Positions 43,202-49,837 of a stretch of DNA of 64,000 nucleotides are shown piece after piece. A program made the position numbers and the translations under genes. Under the pieces are notes generated by a model. The model ran no database searches, was not told the DNA's origin, and worked only from the letters and a program-made list of their open reading frames with translations. Source of the stretch: ZC4RG30 sp965652645 (GTDB taxonomy: Bacteria; Pseudomonadota; Gammaproteobacteria; Steroidobacterales; Steroidobacteraceae); contig CBFGXE010000008.1 of the NCBI GenBank assembly GCA_965652645.1, forward strand, positions 46,720 through 110,719, written 5' to 3'. Every line of letters starts with the position of its first letter. Position 1 is the first letter of the stretch.

Positions 43202-43641
43202 TGCAGCTCACCGACCTCTATCGCGAGGTGATCCTCGACCACAACAGGCACCCGCGCAATTTCGGGCGGCTTGATCCGCACGACGCGGAGGCGAAGGGGC
43301 ACAATCCGCTGTGCGGCGACCGGCTCACGCTCACGCTGCGACGCGAGGGCGAGCAGGTGGCCGACCTGAAGTTCGAGGGCAATGGCTGCGCCATCTCCAT
43401 GGCCTCGGCCTCGATGATGACCGAGGCCGTAAAGGGCAGGAGCCGCGCGGAGATCGACGCCCTCTTCCAGCGCGTGCACGCCCTGCTGACCGAGCCGGGC
43501 GCGAGCGCCGCGGACCTGGGCAAGCTGGCCGCGCTCTCGGGCGTGCGTGAGTTCCCGGCGCGCGTGAAGTGCGCAAGCCTGTGCTGGCACACCCTCAATG
43601 CCGCGCTGGCCAGCGGCGATGCCACCGTCTCCACCGAATAA
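43201..43641 (+). CDS. sufU: SufU-type sulfur transfer/scaffold protein
   Basis: 146 residues from ATG 43201. LYREVILDHNRHPRNFG N-terminus and zinc/sulfur cysteines in NPLCGDRL, GNGCAIS and KCASLCWHTLNAAL. The extra stretch between the second and third Cys (about residues 85-105) marks SufU rather than IscU. SufU takes persulfide from SufS, so it stands in for SufE, which is absent here. Confidence 0.92.
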   Translation: MQLTDLYREVILDHNRHPRNFGRLDPHDAEAKGHNPLCGDRLTLTLRREGEQVADLKFEGNGCAISMASASMMTEAVKGRSRAEIDALFQRVHALLTEPGASAADLGKLAALSGVREFPARVKCASLCWHTLNAALASGDATVSTE

Positions 43642-43647
43642 GCCGCC

Positions 43648-44196
43648 ATGGCCCACAACCACGAATCCTTCGTGATACAGCGCGAGGTGGAGGCCGTGAT
43701 GGTGCCCTCCGGGCATCCCATCCGCCTGCAGCAGGGCATGGCCGGCTTCATCAGCCAGGCCCTGGGCGGCAGCTTCACCCTCTACATCGAGGGCAACCTC
43801 TACCGCCTGGCGGGCACCGACGCGGATGCCATCGGCAAGGAGCCGGTGCGCGCGCCCGAGCTGCCCCCCGATGCCACCCGGGACGACGTGCTCGCGCTGG
43901 CCTGGCAGCAGATGAAGACCTGCTACGATCCGGAAATCCCGGTGAACATCGTGGACCTGGGCCTCATCTATGAATGCGAGGTCACGGCCAACGATGACGC
44001 CACCTGGCATGTAGAAGTAAGAATGACCCTCACCGCCCCGGGATGCGGCATGGGCGAAGTGCTGGTGCAGGACGTGAAGGACAAGCTTGAGCAGATTCCC
44101 ACCGTGCGCGAGGCGCAGGTGGAGCTGGTGTTCGATCCGCCCTGGCGGCGGGAGATGATGTCGCCCGCGGCGCAGCTGCAGACGGGGATGCTGTGA
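43648..44196 (+). CDS. sufT: SufT-type Fe-S assembly factor (DUF59)
   Basis: 182 residues from ATG 43648, 6 bp after sufU. N-terminal SufT-specific part (about 1-75, VMVPSGHPIRLQQGMAGFISQALGGSFTLYIEGNLYRL), then the DUF59/MIP18 domain with CYDPEIPVNIVDLGLIYE and MTLTAPGCGMGEVL. SufT assists maturation of Fe-S proteins, with lipoate synthase and aconitase as known clients. Confidence 0.93.
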   Translation: MAHNHESFVIQREVEAVMVPSGHPIRLQQGMAGFISQALGGSFTLYIEGNLYRLAGTDADAIGKEPVRAPELPPDATRDDVLALAWQQMKTCYDPEIPVNIVDLGLIYECEVTANDDATWHVEVRMTLTAPGCGMGEVLVQDVKDKLEQIPTVREAQVELVFDPPWRREMMSPAAQLQTGML

Positions 44197-44636
44197 GCGC
44201 CGGCGCACCACGGCCGGTGATCCTCGTGCGCCATGCGCATGCGGACTGGCCCGGATTCAATGGCTGCGACTTTGACCGCCCGCTGACTCCGCAGGGCGAG
44301 GCAGATGCCGCCGCCACGGCCCAGGCCATTCACGCGGCCGGCAACATCCCGGCCAGGCTGCTGGTGAGCCCTGCCCTGCGCACCCGCCAGACTGCCGCCA
44401 TCATTGCCCGCACGCTGGGCCTGGATGAGGCGTCCATCACGCTGGTGGAAAGCCTGTACAACGGCTCGGCCGATACGCTCGAGGCCGAGCTGCACCGCAA
44501 CTCCGGTGCCGCCGGCGGAATGCTGATGCTGGTGGCGCACAACCCCGGCATTTCCGAGCTGGCCCGCAGGCTGGGCAGGGATCCTGCCTACCGCTCCTTC
44601 GCACCGGCCCACTGGCGCCTGCTGCACCTCTCCTGA
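44193..44636 (+). CDS. SixA-like histidine phosphatase
   Basis: 147 residues from GTG 44193, overlapping the sufT stop (GTGA). Phosphohistidine motif VILVRHAHADW at the N-terminus, second His in MLVAHNPGISELA. SixA in Escherichia coli acts on phosphohistidine of the nitrogen PTS; the target here is unknown. Last gene of the suf run. Confidence 0.85.
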   Translation: MSAGAPRPVILVRHAHADWPGFNGCDFDRPLTPQGEADAAATAQAIHAAGNIPARLLVSPALRTRQTAAIIARTLGLDEASITLVESLYNGSADTLEAELHRNSGAAGGMLMLVAHNPGISELARRLGRDPAYRSFAPAHWRLLHLS

Positions 44637-44654
44637 GCCGGATCCGCCCACGCG

Positions 44655-44681
44655 CCGCGGCGGGTATTGCTCCCGCCACGG
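44655..44681. terminator. Hairpin between the convergent sixA-like and regulator genes
   Basis: CCG-c-GGCGGG (44655-44664) pairs with CCCGCC-a-CGG (44672-44681) around a 7-nt loop, one mismatch. Suitably placed to separate the convergent operons, but no T-run on either strand. Confidence 0.35.
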
Positions 44682-44685
44682 CCGG

Positions 44686-45297
44686 TCAGGGCGTTCCGGT
44701 CTCCAGCCCGGCGATCACGCGCAGCACGTCCGCCAGGTTGCGGCAGTCGAGCTTTTCCATCATCCGTGCCTTGTAGACCTCCACCGTACGCGGGCTGATG
44801 CCCAGCTCGACGGCGATCTGCCGGTTCTGCATGCCCTGCGAGAGCAGCCGCGCCACGTCGCGCTCGCGCGGGGTGAGGCGCTCCAGCCGCTCGCGCCGCT
44901 GCTGCCTCTCCGTGTGCACCTGGTGGTTGCGGGCGTCGTGCAGGATGGCGTTGCGCAGCACGTCCACCAGCACCGCGTCGTCCACGGGCTTCTCGATGAA
45001 ATCATAGGCGCCGGCCTTCATGGCCTCGCGCGTGGTGTTCACGTCGCCGTGGGCGGTGAGCACCACCACCGGCAGCGTGGCGCCGCGCGCGGTGAGCTCG
45101 CGCTGCAGGTCGAGCCCGCTCATGCCATGCATGCGCAGGTCGGTGAGCAGCACGCCGCGCCACTCCGGGCGATAGGTGTCGAGGAAGGTCTCGGCGCTGG
45201 CAAACACCTGCGAGAGGAAACCCTTCAGGGAAAGCAGCAGCGAGATTGCATCGCGCACCGCTGCATCATCGTCGACGAAATAGACCGTGGGTTGCAT
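44686..45297 (-). CDS. FixJ/TtrR-like response regulator
   Basis: 203 residues. Receiver domain with VDDDAAVRD, phospho-Asp in VLLTDLRMHGMSG (near 53), Thr in VVLTAHGD and Lys in IEKPVDD. A short linker leads to a LuxR-type helix-turn-helix (LTPRERDVARLLSQGMQNRQIAVELGISPRTVEVYKARMMEKL). Nine bases after the kinase gene, so one operon. Likely control target is the adjacent SnoaL/PQQ cluster (inference from position). Confidence 0.92.
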   Translation of the reverse strand: MQPTVYFVDDDAAVRDAISLLLSLKGFLSQVFASAETFLDTYRPEWRGVLLTDLRMHGMSGLDLQRELTARGATLPVVVLTAHGDVNTTREAMKAGAYDFIEKPVDDAVLVDVLRNAILHDARNHQVHTERQQRRERLERLTPRERDVARLLSQGMQNRQIAVELGISPRTVEVYKARMMEKLDCRNLADVLRVIAGLETGTP

Positions 45298-45306
45298 GGC
45301 TGGATC

Positions 45307-46869
45307 TTAATGGACCGCAGGTAGACGAAGTTCGAAACATGCGCCGCCGAGTTGCCTGGTGCCGCGATGGGAAAGCTCGCCCCCCTGGGCCCGCACCAGG
45401 TTGCGGCAGATCGCGAGCCCCAGGCCCATGCCGTCGGACTTGGTGGTGTTGAAGGGCTCGAACAATTGCCCGATGGCATCGCTGGCCACGCCCGGGCCGG
45501 AGTCCTCGACCGCGAGCACCACCTGTCCGCCCTCCTCGCGCGCCTCCACCAGCACGTCCCGGCTGCCCGGCGCACGTACCGACAGCGCGTCGATGGCATT
45601 GGAGACCAGGTTGTGCAGCACCATTTCCACCTGCGTGCGGTCGGCTGCCACCTGCGGCAGGTTCTGCGGCAGCACCTGGCGCAGGCGCACGCCCTGCCGC
45701 TTGAGCCTGGGTTCGAGCAGCTCGCGCACGGAGGCACAGCAGGCCACCACGTCGGTGGGTCCCGGCGCGGGCGGGCCGGTGCCCTGGTAGAAGTCGCGCA
45801 GCCGGCGCAGCACCTCCGCGGCGCGGATGGCCTCGTTGGCCGCCTTGCCCAGCGTCTCGGCCACGCGCTTGTCCGTGGCCGCGGGTGCCGACATGATCTG
45901 CGCCGCCTGCAGGTAGGAGACCAGGGCGGTGATGGGCTGGTTCAGCTCATGGGTCAGCGATGAGGCCATCTCGCCGGCCACCGCGAAGCGCATGGCCCGC
46001 GCCAGCTGCCGGTCGCGTTCCTGCGCCTCGCTGCGTGCCCGCGCGCGTTCGGTCACCGCCACGCCCAGCAGCAGGCCGGTGACGGTCAGGGTGAGGATCA
46101 GGATCTGCAGGTCGATCAGCGGCGCGACGAACGAGGGTTCGCGCATGGCCACCACGATGCCCACCTGGATGGCAAGCGCCGCCACCAGGGCACCGCTGGC
46201 GCCCCAGCGTACCGCGATCCAGATCATCGGCACGAACAGCGGATAGAAGAAACGCAGCTTGTCATCAATGCCGAACAACAACCACACGGACAGCACGATG
46301 ATCAGCGACTGCACCAGCGCCACCGAGCGGCCGGCAGCCAGCGCGCGCAGCGCCTCGCTCCGGCGTGGCCAGGCCAGCAGCAGCGGCGCCAGCATCAGGA
46401 TGCCGTTGACGTCGCCGATCCAGTAACGCGCCAGGCTGTTCATGGCGGATTCCCAGGGCAGGGTCTGCGCCAGCAGGAAGCAGCCCACGTAGCCGACGGC
46501 CGCCACCAGCGCGGCCGCCAGCGAGGCCAGCAGGAAGCGCACGGCCGCGCCCAGTGACAGCGGCACGTCTCCTGCCCCGCCGGGCCGCATGACCACCAGT
46601 GCCGCGTAGCTTGCGGCAATCCAGAGGGAGGCCAGGGCATGGGGCAGCCAGCCGCCCGGTGCATCCCGCACCAGCACCTCGGCCAGGAAGGCCGCCAGCG
46701 CCGTGCATGGCGCCCAGCGCGGTCCGGCCCAGAAGAGGAACGCGACAGTCAGGCCGGTCTGCGGACTCCACGGCGTGATGCCGAGCTTCAGGACGGGCTG
46801 TACGTAGCTGATCCAGTCAAAGGCTACGTAGGCCGGCACGTAGAGCGCGGCGATGATCCATCGCGACAT
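45307..46869 (-). CDS. MASE1-type membrane histidine kinase
   Basis: 520 residues from ATG 46869. About eight membrane spans fill residues 1-275 (MASE1-like sensor: GITPWSPQTGLTVAFLFWAGPRWAPC, YWIGDVNGILMLAPLLLAW). Then HisKA with SSLTHELNQPITALVSYLQAAQ, N-box HNLVSNAIDAL, G1 VEDSGPGVA and G2 GMGLGLAICRNLV, the NtrB/FixL subclass. The ligand is unknown; MASE1 sensors work with small molecules or membrane state. Confidence 0.9.
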   Translation of the reverse strand: MSRWIIAALYVPAYVAFDWISYVQPVLKLGITPWSPQTGLTVAFLFWAGPRWAPCTALAAFLAEVLVRDAPGGWLPHALASLWIAASYAALVVMRPGGAGDVPLSLGAAVRFLLASLAAALVAAVGYVGCFLLAQTLPWESAMNSLARYWIGDVNGILMLAPLLLAWPRRSEALRALAAGRSVALVQSLIIVLSVWLLFGIDDKLRFFYPLFVPMIWIAVRWGASGALVAALAIQVGIVVAMREPSFVAPLIDLQILILTLTVTGLLLGVAVTERARARSEAQERDRQLARAMRFAVAGEMASSLTHELNQPITALVSYLQAAQIMSAPAATDKRVAETLGKAANEAIRAAEVLRRLRDFYQGTGPPAPGPTDVVACCASVRELLEPRLKRQGVRLRQVLPQNLPQVAADRTQVEMVLHNLVSNAIDALSVRAPGSRDVLVEAREEGGQVVLAVEDSGPGVASDAIGQLFEPFNTTKSDGMGLGLAICRNLVRAQGGELSHRGTRQLGGACFELRLPAVH

Positions 46870-46912
46870 GCGGCGACAGTAGCCGCGGAAGGCTGCCTCC
46901 GCCAGCCGGCTC

Positions 46913-46970
46913 CCCCGTAGGGGCTGCCCCGCATTTCACTGACCGGGGCCGCAAATAGACTCCAGGGAGT
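46913..46970. promoter_or_regulatory. Short palindromes upstream of the kinase gene
   Basis: CCCC-GTA-GGGG (46913-46923) and ACTCC-AG-GGAGT (46959-46970) lie within 101 bp upstream of the kinase start. The first has a CGTAG core, which recalls FixJ/NarL-class sites. No clear sigma70 promoter is seen. Functional meaning is unproven. Confidence 0.3.
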
Positions 46971-47011
46971 GTCAGGGCATCGGGGCCGACACGAGACCAG
47001 CCAGCCACGAT

Positions 47012-47030
47012 GCCCGGGCGTCGCCCGGGC
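47012..47030. repeat. GCCCGGG inverted repeat
   Basis: GCCCGGG (47012-47018) and CCCGGGC (47024-47030) around CGTCG make a 7-bp GC-only stem, close to the terminator at 47051. Part of the 252-bp gene-free stretch 46870-47121. Confidence 0.4.
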
Positions 47031-47050
47031 GAAGCCGGCACCGGAAAGGA

Positions 47051-47083
47051 CCTCCGCCAGGAAGAAGTGGATCCTGGCGGAGG
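47051..47083 (-). terminator. Strong hairpin after the SnoaL/PQQ gene run
   Basis: CCTCCGCCAGGA (47051-47062) and TCCTGGCGGAGG (47072-47083) form a perfect 12-bp stem with a 9-nt loop. On the minus strand it lies 38 bp past the last SnoaL gene and is followed by TCCTTTCC. The likely end of the long leftward transcript. Confidence 0.65.
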
Positions 47084-47121
47084 TTTGATCCGCACGGCTG
47101 GCGAACCGGCCTCCCGGGCGC

Positions 47122-47649
47122 TCAGTCGGTCAGGCCGACGTTGCGCACCTTGAACAGCCACTTGCCGTCAACGCGCACCACCTGGTCCTCGGCAATGCCC
47201 GCGAAGCCCACGCGCGCCGGGTTGTCGCTGCCCTGGGCGGGGAACATCGTGATCCAGTACGAATGCACCAGGGCGCTGTCCGGGCCGGTGAACTCGATCT
47301 TGTGGTTGGCCGTCATGTGCAGCGTGCCGCCGGGGTTCTCGCCCCTGGCCCGCCGCTCTTCGCGCGACTTCTTCAGGTCGGCCACGAACTTGTGCAGCGC
47401 CTCGTGCCCCTCCATGGCCATGCCGCCGTTCACGAACTTCCCGTCCGGGGTATAGATCGCGACGTAACCGTCGGCATCGGCCGAATCGAGCGTGCGGGCG
47501 TACCGCCACATCAAGTCCTCGATCTGTTCGCGGTCGGCCGCCCGCTGCAGCAGCTCGGCCTGCGCCGGGCTCAACCCCTTGTCGGCCACGGCATTGCAGC
47601 CGGCCAGCGGCGCCAGCAGGGCCGCGGCCGCAATCAGCTTGTATCGCAT
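47122..47649 (-). CDS. SnoaL/NTF2-like lipoprotein
   Basis: 175 residues from ATG 47649, with AGAGGA at good spacing (the frame reaches 47673 but the site fits here). Signal peptide with lipobox LAGC near residue 17. One SnoaL-type domain: AADREQIEDLMWRYARTLDSADADGYVAIYTPDGKFVNGGMAMEGHEALHKF and LHMTANHKIEFTGPDSALVHSYWITMFPA. SnoaL folds are small cone-shaped ligand pockets that act as enzymes or binding proteins. Last gene before the hairpin; 13 bp after the next SnoaL gene. Confidence 0.8.
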   Translation of the reverse strand: MRYKLIAAAALLAPLAGCNAVADKGLSPAQAELLQRAADREQIEDLMWRYARTLDSADADGYVAIYTPDGKFVNGGMAMEGHEALHKFVADLKKSREERRARGENPGGTLHMTANHKIEFTGPDSALVHSYWITMFPAQGSDNPARVGFAGIAEDQVVRVDGKWLFKVRNVGLTD

Positions 47650-47662
47650 TTCGTTTCCTCTC

Positions 47663-48412
47663 TTATCGACCAAAGGCCTCGCCGCCCGCGCGCGAGCTGG
47701 GCGGCGGCGCCACCTTGCCCGTCACGGGATTCGGGTAGTGGAAGGGCTCGGCGTAATAGCTGGGATAGGCCAGGTACACCACCGTGGGTGGCAAGTCTGG
47801 CCATGGCTGGAATTTCTCCGGGTAGGTGTTCACGATGACGTTGTCCACCCAGCCCTGGCGATAGCCGGAGTACATGTTGAACGGGCCGTGCAGCGTCTGG
47901 ATCTTCCACACGCCGTCGTACTTGCGGTACACGTTCTCGTAGTACACATGGCCCCAGCCGCCGCTGCTCATCACGAAGGCGATGCAGCGGGCACGCGCGG
48001 TCTGGCCATCCTCCATCACGGTGGGCAGGCACTGGAACTGCTGGTGGTCGATCAGCAGGCCGTCGCGCGGACCCGGCGCTCCCATGCCCTCGTTCATGTA
48101 CTGGTACACGCGCTGCTTGCCGAGGAACACGCCCTTGCCGCCGATCTCCAGCGTGGCGTCGTCGGCGAACAGGTCGGCCAGGGATATCCATTGCGCCTTG
48201 TCCACGTAGTAGCCATAGGCGTGCTGCACTATCTCGACTTCGTGCAGGTCTTCCTGGCGCTCGATGCGCGTGCCCAGCGCCCGCAGTTCCTTCTCGACGG
48301 CGGCGATGTCGGCGGCCGAAGGCGCCGCCGCGGCCATGCCGCCGCTGGCCAGGCCAGCCAGCAGGAGGATGCCGCGCGCGAGCGGCCCGAAGATTCCGTT
48401 GTGACTGGCCAT
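47663..48412 (-). CDS. Secreted SnoaL/NTF2-like protein
   Basis: 249 residues. Start shares a base with the upstream stop (taATG). Signal peptide to about residue 29, then a helical stretch (AAVEKELRALGTRIERQ) and one SnoaL domain (VEIVQHAYGYYVDKAQWISLADLFADDATLEIGGKGVFLG). The tail LPPTVVYLAYPSYYAEPFHYPNPVTGK recurs in the next gene (LPPDRPPTLVYQAFP...PFHFDHPVTGK), so the two are paralogues. Ligand or reaction unknown. Confidence 0.8.
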   Translation of the reverse strand: MASHNGIFGPLARGILLLAGLASGGMAAAAPSAADIAAVEKELRALGTRIERQEDLHEVEIVQHAYGYYVDKAQWISLADLFADDATLEIGGKGVFLGKQRVYQYMNEGMGAPGPRDGLLIDHQQFQCLPTVMEDGQTARARCIAFVMSSGGWGHVYYENVYRKYDGVWKIQTLHGPFNMYSGYRQGWVDNVIVNTYPEKFQPWPDLPPTVVYLAYPSYYAEPFHYPNPVTGKVAPPPSSRAGGEAFGR

Positions 48413-49803
48413 TACTGCACCTCGTGCGGCTTGCCGGTGACGGGATGGTCGAAGTGGAAGGGCACCACCTGCAGCTTCGGGAAGGCCTGGTACACCAGCG
48501 TGGGTGGCCGGTCCGGCGGCAGCGTGGTGCTGGGCGGATCCATGGCAATGGGCTTCGCGCCCCAGCCCTGGTCATAGTCGCCCCAGAAGGTCACGTGGTA
48601 GTGCAGCTTGCTGATCTTCCAGGTGCCGTTCTCGTTCACGTATTCGTTCTCGTAGATGCCGCCGCCCCAGCGGCCCCGGCCCGCCCGCGACTGCAGCACG
48701 TCATTGCGCCAGCGCGCCTTCGCCGTGCGGTTCTGCGCGTCCACGTGGATGATGGGCTGCACCATCACGAAGTTGTTGAGCTGGCCTTCCTCGAGGCCGG
48801 CCGGCCCCATCAGCAACAGGCCACGTTCGATGCTGGCCGGCCCCACGTACACACCGCCCTGCCCGAACTCATAAGTGCCATTGCGGGAGAACAGCGCGGC
48901 GGCCTGCTTCCACTGGCCCTTGTCCACGTAGTAGCCGTAGATGGCGTGCAGGTTCTCCACCGCGCGCAGCGATTGCACGCGCGCCAGCTGCAGCTCCCGG
49001 GCATCGGCCTCGCCTTCCAGCCTGCCCAGTGCATCATCCGGGCGCTTCGGCAGCGAGAGGATGGGCGGCCGCGACTTGATGGCCGAGGGTGTGCCACCGG
49101 CATAGTGGTACGGCGGCACGTACGCGGCGGGAAATGCCGGATACGCAGCCGGCACGGGACTGTCGGGCGGGAACTCCTTCGCCACTTCCGACTGCGCCGT
49201 GTAGGTGCCGGGCTTGAGCACGGCCCAGCCACCCTGGTATGGCGCCTCGAAGTTCACGTAGTAGTCGCGCGCGGCGATCTTCCACACGCCACCTTCGAGC
49301 ACATAGCGGTCCTCGATGACGGCGTCACCCCAGATCGCTGCCTTCTTGTACTGGCCCAGCAGGCCCCACTCGCGCCAGCGGCCCTGCGCCGACTTGCCAT
49401 CGGCCGACACGGTGATCACCGGCTGCAGCTGCATGCGCAGGTTGAGCCGGCCGAAGGGCAGGCCCGGGCCTTCCTTCATGCTGCCGCCGCCATGGCGGGT
49501 GAGCAGCTCGCGGATGCGCGCCTTGCCGCGATAGATGCCGTCATTGCCCCAGCGGAAGGTGGCGTTGTCGGCGAACAGGTCGGCCGCCTCGCCGAAGTAG
49601 CCCTTGTCCAGGTAGTAGCCGAAGGCGCGGCCGATGCGCTGGAGCTGCGTCACCGCCTCCACCTGCGCTGTCTGCTCGGTCATCGTCGCCAGGCGTTTTT
49701 TCAGCGCAGCCAGGCGTGCGTCATCGGACTGCGCGGCGCCAGCCACGCTGGCCACGAAGGCCAGGCACAGCGCCGGCAGCAGCCGGATCGATGCGTTGTG
49801 CAT
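48412..49803 (-). CDS. Secreted protein with two tandem SnoaL/NTF2-like domains
   Basis: 463 residues from ATG 49803, with AGGAGGGGG upstream fixing the start (the frame opens earlier at 49869). Signal peptide ending VAGAAQ. Domain 1 about 40-245 (RIGRAFGYYLDKGYFGEAADLFADNATFRWGNDGIYRGK ... YPAFPAAYVPPYHYAGG), domain 2 about 275-463 (LHAIYGYYVDKGQWKQAAALFSRNGTYEFGQGGVYVG ... PFHFDHPVTGK). The two halves align over their length, so the gene arose by internal duplication. No catalytic residue set can be named. Confidence 0.8.
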   Translation of the reverse strand: MHNASIRLLPALCLAFVASVAGAAQSDDARLAALKKRLATMTEQTAQVEAVTQLQRIGRAFGYYLDKGYFGEAADLFADNATFRWGNDGIYRGKARIRELLTRHGGGSMKEGPGLPFGRLNLRMQLQPVITVSADGKSAQGRWREWGLLGQYKKAAIWGDAVIEDRYVLEGGVWKIAARDYYVNFEAPYQGGWAVLKPGTYTAQSEVAKEFPPDSPVPAAYPAFPAAYVPPYHYAGGTPSAIKSRPPILSLPKRPDDALGRLEGEADARELQLARVQSLRAVENLHAIYGYYVDKGQWKQAAALFSRNGTYEFGQGGVYVGPASIERGLLLMGPAGLEEGQLNNFVMVQPIIHVDAQNRTAKARWRNDVLQSRAGRGRWGGGIYENEYVNENGTWKISKLHYHVTFWGDYDQGWGAKPIAMDPPSTTLPPDRPPTLVYQAFPKLQVVPFHFDHPVTGKPHEVQ

Positions 49804-49837
49804 ATGAATCCCCCTCCTCTGTCTCCGTCGGACGCGC

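Noticed and set aside
47012..47083. Two close hairpins considered as a REP/attachment site or riboswitch
   Set aside because: Their position after the last gene of a long unidirectional run fits a terminator better, and no integrase, duplicated flank or ligand-binding pattern is present.
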